From assembly GCA_020432595.1 (NCBI GenBank), contig JAGQGA010000326.1, positions 1 to 6,427 of the forward strand: 6,427 bases of DNA, in the 5' to 3' direction. The position numbers were made by a program, and so were the translations under genes. Source of the stretch: Anaerolineales bacterium (GTDB lineage: Bacteria > Chloroflexota > Anaerolineae > Promineifilales > Promineifilaceae). The notes beneath the pieces are model-generated. The model was given only the letters and a program-made list of their open reading frames with translations, did no database searches and was not told where the DNA came from. Position 1 is the first letter of the stretch, and every line of letters starts with the position of its first letter. This document shows, one piece after another, positions 1-5,292 of the stretch.

Positions 1-271
1 ACACCACAGCCTCACTGACAACCTCTGCCCATTCTGCCTCCTCGATTTGCGGTTTAGCAGTCACTTCCTGAATGGCATCCGGTTTTGCCACTATCGGCAC
101 CACCACCCCACGTTCCTCCTGCCGCCGCAGTTGCTCCACCTGTTTTTCCACCTGCCCCAACCGACCGAGCAAAGCCTGTAAATGCTGCAAAATTTGCCCC
201 ACCGCCTGCTCCACCGTCAACTTGTCCTGCGCCCACATACTCAAAATGGTGTTCACTTCATATTTGCTCAT
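1..271 (-). CDS. Hypothetical coiled-coil protein, N-terminal 90 residues (runs off left edge)
   Basis: I do not recognise the family. Reading leftward from the ATG at 269-271, the frame stays open to base 1 and gives 90 residues beginning MSKYEVNTIL. Residues 1-26 look helical (SMWAQDKLTVEQAVGQ). About residues 27-54 form a likely coiled coil rich in L, Q, E and R (LGRLGQVEKQVEQLRRQEE). A Pro/Val stretch (VVVPIVAKP) follows, then an acidic tail (IEEAEWAEVV). There is no signal peptide or membrane segment in the visible part, so it is probably cytoplasmic. The start is well supported: GAGGAG lies 7 nt upstream and a TTGACA/TACCAT promoter lies just above it. The gene points away from everything else in the window, so its neighbours here do not explain its function. 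Confidence 0.75.
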   Translation of the reverse strand, partial: MSKYEVNTILSMWAQDKLTVEQAVGQILQHLQALLGRLGQVEKQVEQLRRQEERGVVVPIVAKPDAIQEVTAKPQIEEAEWAEVVSEAVV

Positions 272-278
272 TTCACAA

Positions 279-284
279 CTCCTC
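279..284 (-). promoter_or_regulatory. Shine-Dalgarno site of the left-edge gene
   Basis: On the minus strand GAGGAG sits 7 nt before the ATG at 269-271. This site decides the start of the left-edge gene, which is otherwise open at one end. Confidence 0.7.
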
Positions 285-311
285 AAACATTTTATACGCT
301 AAAGCATTGAG

Positions 312-340
312 ATGGTATACGCAAACGGATATTTTGTCAA
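312..340 (-). promoter_or_regulatory. Sigma70-type promoter for the left-edge gene
   Basis: The minus strand shows a perfect TTGACA -35 box (335-340), a 17-nt spacer (318-334) and TACCAT as -10 (312-317, four of six consensus bases). Transcription would start near 305, giving a leader of roughly 35 nt that carries the GAGGAG ribosome site. Confidence 0.6.
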
Positions 341-363
341 GAAAATCGTAGTCCCTTAGCAGC

Positions 364-392
364 CAAATTCTTGTGTGGTGAACAAGAATTTG
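364..392. repeat. Perfect 11-bp inverted repeat with 7-nt loop
   Basis: Arms CAAATTCTTGT (364-374) and ACAAGAATTTG (382-392) are exact reverse complements around the loop GTGGTGA. No T-run follows on either strand, so it is not a standard intrinsic terminator. It abuts the CCGCAGAG repeat that starts at 391 and may be part of the same dispersed element. It could also be a protein-binding site upstream of the promoter at 312-340. Confidence 0.6.
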
Positions 393-479
393 AACCGCAG
401 AGTTCGCAAAGAGCGCAAAGGAAGAAAAGGTCTCTTTTTCTTTGCTTGCTCTGCGAATTCTGCGTTCTCTGCGGCTCAA
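391..479. repeat. CCGCAGAG-type dispersed hairpin repeat, copy 1 (imperfect)
   Basis: The left end TGAACCGCAGAG (391-402) is mirrored at the right end, which reads TGAGCCGCAGAG on the other strand (468-479), 11 of 12 matching. Between the ends are degenerate 8-10 nt units of the form CGCAAAG or CGCAGAG on both arms, so the whole stretch can fold as an imperfect long hairpin around the A/G- and T-rich centre near 421-440. Short frames through it give peptides such as FLCALCELCG, which are artefacts of the repeat. A second, cleaner copy is at 4629-4696. Arrays of this type are, to my knowledge, scattered in Chloroflexota and some other phyla; their origin is unclear. Confidence 0.7.
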
Positions 480-492
480 TGCTTTTTTGGTT

Positions 493-837
493 CTGGCTTG
501 CCCGGGTTATGGATATTTGTTTGAAAATAAGAAAGATGTTACGAAATCTGAGCAAGGCGTTATAGCACTAAAGAATTTACTTGAAGGTAAGCTTGAAGCT
601 GAAATATTCGCAGCTTTTGTTAGTAATGGAAAAACCTTGGCGGATGCAAAAAGAGAAATGGAAAAAGATACAGGTTGTCATGATGTCTTTGTGGCACAGA
701 GCAGATGGCAAAACCAGTGTTATTTCGAGGTCCTCCGAGAAATCCCGTTCGCATATCCGCTATTTGAGCGGGATTTCTCCTCGAAGACTCGTCAAAATGA
801 CAATGCTTGGCTGAGAAATTGGCTTGCGGAGAGGTGA
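493..837 (+). pseudogene. AT-rich ORF, probable gene remnant between two repeats
   Basis: An open frame covers this stretch and ends at TGA 835-837. The coding-looking part is about 500-722, with K/E-rich peptide segments such as ALKNLLEGKLEAEIF and TLADAKREMEKDTGCHD. I recognise no family. The only upstream ATG in frame (442) lies inside the hairpin repeat, and I see no ribosome site for any internal start. The last 38 codons run through the inverted repeat at 724-785, so the natural 3' end is probably lost too. The simplest reading is an internal gene fragment bounded by two inserted repeats. A small functional gene with a non-ATG start cannot be excluded. Base composition matches the acetyltransferase to its right and not the GC-rich genes beyond. 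Confidence 0.3.
724..785. repeat. Imperfect inverted repeat, 11-bp core stem plus 6-bp outer stem
   Basis: GAGAAATCCCG (737-747) pairs exactly with CGGGATTTCTC (769-779) around a 21-nt loop. Outside it, TTCGAG (724-729) pairs with CTCGAA (780-785), with seven unpaired bases (730-736) on the left side only. The right flank (TCGTCAAAATGACAA, 790-804) resembles the common dispersed repeat reading TCGCTCAGAATGACAA in many bacterial genomes. No T-run follows, so it is more likely a repeat remnant than a terminator. Confidence 0.55.
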
Positions 838-905
838 ATTTAGTATTGCCCCAAAACTGAAATGCTCCCCTGTTCTAAATGTGTTTCTAACTATTTTTCA
901 GTGAG

Positions 906-914
906 TGGTACAAT
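906..914 (+). promoter_or_regulatory. Candidate extended -10 promoter of the acetyltransferase
   Basis: TGGTACAAT combines the extended -10 TGn motif (906-908) with TACAAT (909-914, five of six consensus bases). No good -35 hexamer lies 17-18 nt upstream, which is tolerated by extended -10 promoters. The predicted start near 921 would give a leader of about 37 nt. Confidence 0.4.
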
Positions 915-947
915 TTTGATTTATACAGCCTTTGTATCGTATCTGAC

Positions 948-953
948 AGGAGA
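948..953 (+). promoter_or_regulatory. Shine-Dalgarno site fixing the acetyltransferase start
   Basis: AGGAGA lies 4 nt before the ATG at 958-960. An in-frame ATG at 862 has no comparable site, and the 32 extra residues it would add do not look like a GNAT N-terminus, so 958 is the better start. Confidence 0.65.
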
Positions 954-957
954 CCCC

Positions 958-1503
958 ATGCTGCAAAATATCATTATTCGCCCAGCGATTGAAGCAGACA
1001 CAAAGTCAATGGTTAAAGTCAATGTTGACACACTTCAAGCAACTTACGCTAACTTTTATCCCGCGAATCTCCTTGCTGCAAGAAATTATGAGGCTGTTGA
1101 AGCTGCTTGGAGGCAGCACTTATGGGAATCACCGGAAACTGAAGAGTATGCGTTTGTTGCTGAAACAGAAGAAAGAGAAATAGTTGGTGTTCTTATTTGC
1201 GGCCCAACAGTTGGTGGCGAGGAAGCATATCAAGGGGAAATTTTTGCCTTGTTTGTGCTGCCTGCCTATCATGGTCAAGGGATTGGGAAAAAGCTAGTTC
1301 AGCATGCAGTCATAAAATTTCTGGCATTAAACATCTCTAATATGCTTGTGTGGGTGCAAGAAAAAAATCCGGCGCGAGGCTTTTATGAGGCTATTGGTGG
1401 TATACCCAAGCGGCAAAAGGTTGTTAAACGCCAAAACATGAAAATGGTGGAAATAGGATATAGCTGGGACAATATTTCACAGGTTCACCAGCTTAATCGT
1501 TGA
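958..1503 (+). CDS. GNAT-family N-acetyltransferase
   Basis: A cytoplasmic protein of 181 residues that would transfer an acetyl group from acetyl-CoA to an amine; the acceptor is not predictable. The order of elements is that of a single GNAT domain: an N-terminal strand IIIRPAIEADTKSM (about 5-18), a helix VDTLQATYANFYP (23-35), strands YAFVAETE and EIVGVLICGP (64-83), the acetyl-CoA binding segment with motif A HGQGIGKK (105-112), and VWVQEKNPARGFYEAIGG (131-148) carrying the usual Asn and Tyr of the fifth strand and last helix. The first position of the (Q/R)xxGx(G/A) loop is His105 instead of Gln/Arg, while both glycines are kept. The gene stands alone and converges with the fusion enzyme, 35 bp between stops, with no clear terminator between them. 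GC is about 40%, against about 60% in that neighbour, which suggests transfer. Confidence 0.85.
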   Translation: MLQNIIIRPAIEADTKSMVKVNVDTLQATYANFYPANLLAARNYEAVEAAWRQHLWESPETEEYAFVAETEEREIVGVLICGPTVGGEEAYQGEIFALFVLPAYHGQGIGKKLVQHAVIKFLALNISNMLVWVQEKNPARGFYEAIGGIPKRQKVVKRQNMKMVEIGYSWDNISQVHQLNR

Positions 1504-1538
1504 ATATCTTAAACCGTGCTTAATAGCTTTGGAATGAG

Positions 1539-4500
1539 TTACATAATTTTGACAAAATCTTCAGCAAAAATCTTATCCAGCGTATGAACAAGCACATCAG
1601 CGTTGGCTTCGCTGAAGACGATGGGTGGCTTCAGCTTGAGGACGTTGTGGTAGGGGCCGTCGGTGGAGAGGAGGATGCCGTGTTCCTTCATCCGGTCAAT
1701 CACATAGCTGGCTTCCGCTGCTGCCGGTTCCAGCGTGGTGCGGTCGCGCACCAGTTCGATGCCCACAAACAACCCCAGCCCGCGCACGTCGCCGATGATG
1801 GGGTGCTTGTCCATTAGCCCCGTTAGCCCTTCCAGCAGCCGTTGGCCCACGCGCAGGGCGTTGCCCTGCAAATCCTCTCGCTCAATCACATCCAGCACCG
1901 CCAGCCCCACAGCGCAGGAAACGGGGTTGCCGCCAAAGGTGTTGAAATATTCCATGCCGTTGTGAAACGCCTCGGCAATTTCGGGGGTGGTGATGACTGC
2001 TCCCAGCGGGTGGCCGTTGCCAATCGGCTTGCCCATCGTCACGATGTCGGGGATGACCCCCTGCGTTTCAAACCCCCAGAAGTGGGAACCCACGCGGCCA
2101 AAGCCGACCTGCACCTCGTCGGCAATGCAGACACCACCCGCCTGCCGCACCAGTCGGTACGCTTCTGCCAGATAGCCAGCGGGCAGCACAATTTGGCCGC
2201 CGCACCCCAGCACCGATTCAGCAATAAAACCAGCGATGCCGCGTCCGGCCGCCTGCACCTCGTCAATGAGGGGCTGAATGTGCTGAGCGTAGGCGCGGCC
2301 AGCCTCGTAGCCGTATCCTTTGTAAACCCCACGATAGGGGTCGGGCATGGGGGCGATGTGGGTGTGGGGCGGTTTGCCCTGGCCGCCAGGGGCGTTGAAT
2401 TTGTAGGGGCTGATGTCAATGATGGCGTTGCTGTTGCCGTGGTAGGCTACATCTACCACCACCATGTCCCGCTGCCCAGTGTAGGTACGGGCCAGGCGCA
2501 GGGCGAGTTCGTTGGCCTCGGTGCCGGAGCAGACAAAGAAGCAGACGCTGAGAGGGTCGGGGAAGGTGGCGGCGAGCCGCTTCGCATATTCAATGATGTG
2601 GTCATGAAGGTAGCGGGTGTTGGTGTTGAGAACGCTGGCCTGGTTGGTGAGTGCTTGGGTGACGTGGGGGTGGCAGTGGCCGACGTGGGCGACGTTGTTG
2701 ACCACATCGAGATAGGCGCGGCCGGTGTCGTCGTACAAATATTGGCCGATGCCACGCACAATTTTGAGCGGTTTGGCGTAGGAGACAGAGAGCATTTTGC
2801 CCAATCGCTGCTGGCGTTGGGCAATGAGTTCGGCGTGGCTGGGGAGTGGGGCGGGGAAGCAGCTTGGGGGGATGCCGCAGAGCAGGTTGGGGTCGGGGTT
2901 GAGGCTGAGCCAGACATCGCGCTGACTGGCGAGGGCCACGCCGGGGTAGTCAACGCCCATGTCGAGGAGGTCTGTGATGAGTTGGAAGTGGAGATGGGGG
3001 GGCCAGTCGCCGTTGATGGGGTAGTCGCCCATCCAGGCGATTGGCTGCCCTTGCTCAACGTGCATGCCCACGCGGAGGTTGTCGAGGGAACTGAGGCTGA
3101 GGTGGCCGTAGAGGGTGTAGAAGGGGGTGCCGTCGTCGGTTTTGTGTTCGAGGATGATGACGGGGCCGTAGTCGAAGGCGGCGGCGTTGTTGTGGAAGGC
3201 GTGGACAACCCCATCGAGGGCGGCATGAACGGCCGTTCCCGCCCCCATAAACAAATCTAAGCCAATATGAATGGTGCGCCATTCGGCCAGCGTCGGATCC
3301 GCCGAGGGGTCTGTTTGGGTGAGAAACATTGGGTCGGCGTAGATTTTGCGCGGTTCGTTGTAGCGGCCAATGCCCACCATCGCCCCGGCGGCCTCCATCT
3401 CGGCAAACGCCTTTTGCGTAAACGTGGCCGTGTCCATGGGGGTGTTGAGGTTGCCCAGAAGCGGGCTGCCAACGGAGAGATCAAAGACAAGTTTGGGAAC
3501 AGTGGCGAGATCAAGGTCAACAACAGGGCTGATTTTGTCGCGGTTGGCCTTGATCCAGTTGACGATGGCTACGGTTTGGGGGCAGGGGGGTAGGCCGCAG
3601 GCGTGGCGGAGGCGGTAGTGGGCGAGATTGGGGGGGATGGCAGCCAGTTTTTGCAGCAAATTCCAAGCTTTTTGCTGGTGGATAATTTGGTAGGGGTCTT
3701 CGGGTTCGACGGCGGCGCGATAGGAGGAGTGGGCGACGCTGCTGCACAGGCGAAGGGCGATAAGGGGGAAGAGGACAGCGATTTCGGCTTCGTGGAGGGG
3801 GTAGGCAGCGTGGTAGCCAGCGACGACATGAGCAGCAGCGGCGAGGGGGTCGTCTGTGTCCATCATGATGTAGGCGGTGGCGATGGCGAGTTCGGCGATG
3901 AGGTAGCTGTGGAGCATGTCGCCGAAGTCTATGAGGCCGGTGACGGTGCGGGGCTGGCGGGGGTCAGGGCTGACCAATACGTTGTGGTCGTTGGCATCGT
4001 TGTGGATAACGGCCGTTCTTAACCCCTTCTCCTGCACCTCCCGCGCTGCTAAATCCAGAAACCGCTGCACCAGGGCTTGCCGCTCCTCGGTGGGAATGTA
4101 GGCAAAGTAGCCGCGAATCATGGCTGGAGCCTGGCGCAAATCCCAGTGCAGGTCGCGCTCGGCGGCGGGGTGGCTGAAGTCGGCCAATGCTTTGTCGGTT
4201 TCGGCCAGCAGCTTGCCAAAGCTGTGGAGCAGGTCGGGGGTTTGGGGGTTGACGTGGGCGAGGAGGGTGCCGGGGATGAAGTTGATGAGGCGGGTGAGGT
4301 AGCGATTGCCGCCGTCGTCGGCTATGGGCAGCATGATTTCGCCGTTGGTGCTAGGGTAGAGGCGGTACGGATGGGCAGCGGGGTTGTGGGCCGCGAGGTG
4401 GAGCATGGCTTGGGTTTGGAGGTCGAGAACGGCCGTTTCTTCCTGCGAATTGGCAATCTTCAGCACCACCTGCTCATCGGGGCTGATGGTAATCAGAAAG

Positions 4501-4619
4501 TTTTGGTCGCGTTCGCTGGGAAGCTGGCGAATGGAGCCGCTGACGTTGAAATGGGTTTGGGCAATGTGGGCGGCTTGGGCTTCGCTGAGATGGGGGCGGG
4601 TTTGGTCAAAGTTGGACAT
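1539..4619 (-). CDS. Trifunctional fusion: APH-type kinase, M23 peptidase domain, PLP ammoniophospholyase (ETNPPL/PHYKPL-like)
   Basis: A 1026-residue protein, numbered from ATG 4617-4619. Residues about 10-330 are an aminoglycoside-phosphotransferase-fold kinase, about 442-577 an M23 domain, and about 594-1022 a class-III PLP aminotransferase fold closest to vertebrate ETNPPL and PHYKPL. Bacterial bi- and trifunctional relatives of this arrangement are documented; they led to hydroxylysine kinase and the phospho-lyases for phosphoethanolamine and 5-phosphohydroxylysine. The likely job is therefore to phosphorylate a hydroxylated amine and then eliminate phosphate and ammonia to give an aldehyde. 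Which substrate is used cannot be read from the sequence. No signal peptide or membrane helix is visible, so it should be cytosolic. The ATG has no Shine-Dalgarno site; an in-frame GTG at 4641-4643 lies inside a repeat arm and is less likely. All key residues of all three domains are present, so the gene looks intact. Confidence 0.88.
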   Translation of the reverse strand: MSNFDQTRPHLSEAQAAHIAQTHFNVSGSIRQLPSERDQNFLITISPDEQVVLKIANSQEETAVLDLQTQAMLHLAAHNPAAHPYRLYPSTNGEIMLPIADDGGNRYLTRLINFIPGTLLAHVNPQTPDLLHSFGKLLAETDKALADFSHPAAERDLHWDLRQAPAMIRGYFAYIPTEERQALVQRFLDLAAREVQEKGLRTAVIHNDANDHNVLVSPDPRQPRTVTGLIDFGDMLHSYLIAELAIATAYIMMDTDDPLAAAAHVVAGYHAAYPLHEAEIAVLFPLIALRLCSSVAHSSYRAAVEPEDPYQIIHQQKAWNLLQKLAAIPPNLAHYRLRHACGLPPCPQTVAIVNWIKANRDKISPVVDLDLATVPKLVFDLSVGSPLLGNLNTPMDTATFTQKAFAEMEAAGAMVGIGRYNEPRKIYADPMFLTQTDPSADPTLAEWRTIHIGLDLFMGAGTAVHAALDGVVHAFHNNAAAFDYGPVIILEHKTDDGTPFYTLYGHLSLSSLDNLRVGMHVEQGQPIAWMGDYPINGDWPPHLHFQLITDLLDMGVDYPGVALASQRDVWLSLNPDPNLLCGIPPSCFPAPLPSHAELIAQRQQRLGKMLSVSYAKPLKIVRGIGQYLYDDTGRAYLDVVNNVAHVGHCHPHVTQALTNQASVLNTNTRYLHDHIIEYAKRLAATFPDPLSVCFFVCSGTEANELALRLARTYTGQRDMVVVDVAYHGNSNAIIDISPYKFNAPGGQGKPPHTHIAPMPDPYRGVYKGYGYEAGRAYAQHIQPLIDEVQAAGRGIAGFIAESVLGCGGQIVLPAGYLAEAYRLVRQAGGVCIADEVQVGFGRVGSHFWGFETQGVIPDIVTMGKPIGNGHPLGAVITTPEIAEAFHNGMEYFNTFGGNPVSCAVGLAVLDVIEREDLQGNALRVGQRLLEGLTGLMDKHPIIGDVRGLGLFVGIELVRDRTTLEPAAAEASYVIDRMKEHGILLSTDGPYHNVLKLKPPIVFSEANADVLVHTLDKIFAEDFVKIM
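1554..2840 (-). other. Domain 3 of the fusion: class-III PLP enzyme, ammoniophospholyase type
   Basis: [14 protein letters not shown] (698-711) is the phosphate-binding turn of PLP, and [16 protein letters not shown] is the segment that in ETNPPL/PHYKPL follows the ring-stacking Tyr726. [13 protein letters not shown] carries Asp834, which holds the pyridine nitrogen. [11 protein letters not shown] carries Lys864, the Schiff-base lysine. The close match of the last two segments to the vertebrate phospho-lyases, more than to ornithine or GABA aminotransferases, supports lyase chemistry over transamination. Confidence 0.82.
2889..3296 (-). other. Domain 2 of the fusion: M23 (LytM-like) metallopeptidase
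   Basis: The zinc ligands and catalytic histidines of M23 all seem present. HIGLD gives His451 and Asp455 (HxxxD), LYGHLS gives His506, and PHLHF gives His542 and His544 (HxH). M23 enzymes normally cut peptidoglycan cross-bridges or glycine-rich peptides outside the membrane, yet this domain is in a protein without an export signal. A linker of about 110 residues separates it from the kinase and only about 16 residues from the PLP domain. Confidence 0.8.
3228..3237. repeat. Palindrome AACGGCCGTT, copy 1
   Basis: An exact 10-bp palindrome within the M23 domain coding sequence, read as codons ACG GCC GTT (Thr-Ala-Val) just after the HxxxD motif. Confidence 0.8.
4008..4017. repeat. Palindrome AACGGCCGTT, copy 2
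   Basis: An exact copy in the kinase domain, again read Thr-Ala-Val, directly before the catalytic loop IHND. It lies 780 bp from copy 1. Confidence 0.8.
4428..4437. repeat. Palindrome AACGGCCGTT, copy 3
   Basis: An exact copy near the N-terminus of the kinase domain, within the peptide EETAVLDL. It lies 420 bp from copy 2. Confidence 0.8.
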
Positions 4620-4628
4620 GGTTTTGTT

Positions 4629-4696
4629 AACCGCAGAGGGCACAAAGGGCGCAAAGTTTTGTCTTTTCTCTGCGGCTCTTTGTGCCCTCTGCGGTT
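4629..4696. repeat. CCGCAGAG-type dispersed hairpin repeat, copy 2 (19-bp perfect stem)
   Basis: AACCGCAGAGGGCACAAAG (4629-4647) is the exact reverse complement of 4678-4696. Pairing continues imperfectly inward (GGCGCAAAG against AGCCGCAGAG), leaving a short T-rich loop. Each arm is built of 9-nt units: CCGCAGAGG, GCACAAAGG, GCGCAAAG. On the minus strand the stem is followed by AACAAAACC and the fusion enzyme's ATG, with no T-run, so it would be a leader hairpin and not a terminator. Confidence 0.8.
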
Positions 4697-4729
4697 CATT
4701 TCTTCAAGATGTTAACAGAACTCAAGCTT

Positions 4730-4738
4730 AGTATAACA
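4730..4738 (-). promoter_or_regulatory. Candidate extended -10 promoter of the fusion enzyme
   Basis: The minus strand reads TGTTATACT, an extended -10 (TGn at 4736-4738, then TATACT, five of six consensus bases). The -35 position falls at the end of the preceding gene and is poor. Transcription from about 4723 would give a leader of about 104 nt containing the whole hairpin. Read-through from the upstream secreted-protein pair is the alternative. Confidence 0.4.
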
Positions 4739-4749
4739 CCGTTTCTCCC

Positions 4750-5292
4750 TTAAGACCCTGGCGTGATCCCAAAGTTAAACACGCCTACCCGATTTGATGT
4801 TTCCGAAGACAGGACATTGCAGTCGTTGAGACCCATAACGACCAAATAGGACGCGGTGTTGGGAGAGCCAAGGAAACCATTGGCGTTAACCGGAACGGCC
4901 GTTACATCGTTAAGCAGCTCGCTACTACCGCTTTCATTCGGCTCAAAGTAGGGATCGTTGCTTTGCCAAACGGCATAAACACCGGCCAGCGACCAGCTTA
5001 AAGCGGCATCCGTTTGATTTGTGCGTGTGATCGTAACATCCTGCGGAGCGGCAGCGTTTGCATCTCGACACTGCCAAAAGCCGCTGCTCACAGAAAAGTC
5101 ACCGCCCGTTGGTGATGCACCACTCATTGAGCTAGGCCCACCCGACATCGTAAAATTCCCGCCGCTGCTTGGCAACCCAGCACCAAAGCTAAACCCGTTG
5201 ATCGCAAAGCCGCCCCCGCTTTGCGCCAACGTGAGCGTTGTGGCGAGAAGCAAGCCGATGAGAATGCTTCCGCTTATCACAAACCGTCTCAT
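4750..5292 (-). CDS. Small secreted protein with Gly-rich GFW segment and FN3-like domain
   Basis: A 180-residue protein with a clear signal peptide: MRR, then a hydrophobic core ISGSILIGLLLATTLT, and probable cleavage after TLA at residue 23. Residues 26-74 are Gly/Ser-rich with repeated GGxF units (GGGFAINGF, GGNFTMSGG, GGDFSVSSGFW), like the GGxYxLxGGFW segments of many Chloroflexota exported proteins. Residues 84-175 resemble a short fibronectin-III-like fold (PQDVTITR, ALSWS, VYAVWQSNDPYFEPNE, SYLVVMGLNDC, ETSNRVG). Cys75 and Cys158 are the only cysteines and could form a disulfide. Its molecular role is unknown. The ATG at 5290-5292 overlaps the upstream stop as ATGA and has its own AGGAGGG site, so it is probably co-translated with, and a partner of, the S74 surface protein. 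Confidence 0.75.
   Translation of the reverse strand: MRRFVISGSILIGLLLATTLTLAQSGGGFAINGFSFGAGLPSSGGNFTMSGGPSSMSGASPTGGDFSVSSGFWQCRDANAAAPQDVTITRTNQTDAALSWSLAGVYAVWQSNDPYFEPNESGSSELLNDVTAVPVNANGFLGSPNTASYLVVMGLNDCNVLSSETSNRVGVFNFGITPGS
4894..4903. repeat. Palindrome AACGGCCGTT, copy 4
   Basis: An exact copy in the small secreted protein gene, read Thr-Ala-Val in the peptide DVTAVPVN. It lies 466 bp from copy 3 and in a gene unrelated to the first three. Confidence 0.8.

Larger units (their letters stand above)
3630..4592 (-). other. Domain 1 of the fusion: APH/hydroxylysine-kinase-like phosphotransferase
   Basis: In fusion numbering, VVLKIAN carries the probable ATP-binding Lys54. The catalytic loop reads [12 protein letters not shown], giving His206, the base Asp208 and Asn213 of the HxDxxxxN motif. 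LIDFGD carries the metal-binding Asp231. The long helical stretch after the DFG is usual in this family. Vertebrate HYKK is a homologue of this kinase type, so a small amino alcohol or hydroxy-amino acid is a more likely substrate than an antibiotic. Confidence 0.8.

Noticed and set aside
442..444. ATG start for the AT-rich ORF
   Set aside because: It sits in the right arm of the CCGCAGAG repeat; the first residues (LALRILRSLRL) are repeat-derived.
391..479. CRISPR array
   Set aside because: The units are 8-10 nt, contiguous and mirrored, with no spacers and no cas genes.
862..864. ATG as an earlier start of the acetyltransferase
   Set aside because: No Shine-Dalgarno site, overlaps the candidate promoter, and the AGGAGA site before 958 is much better.
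1504..1538. Bidirectional terminator between the convergent genes
   Set aside because: I found no stem of useful length in these 35 bases.
1842..3260. 472-codon open frame on the plus strand
   Set aside because: It lies antisense to the M23 and PLP domains of the fusion enzyme. Its peptide is a Val/Gly/Ala-rich mirror of GC-rich codons without any domain or ribosome site.
3630..4592. Antibiotic-resistance kinase
   Set aside because: The APH fold is shared, but fusion to an ETNPPL/PHYKPL-type lyase points to metabolism of hydroxylated amines.
4641..4643. GTG as an earlier start of the fusion enzyme
   Set aside because: It lies inside the left arm of the repeat hairpin, adds only eight repeat-encoded residues and has no ribosome site.
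4629..4696. Intrinsic terminator after the secreted-protein pair
   Set aside because: The stem is strong, but it is followed by AACAAAACC and not a T-run on the minus strand, and the plus strand has no gene ending there.
4077..4715. 212-codon plus-strand frame
   Set aside because: Antisense to the kinase domain, ending in the hairpin repeat; its low-complexity Gly/Val peptide is a shadow.
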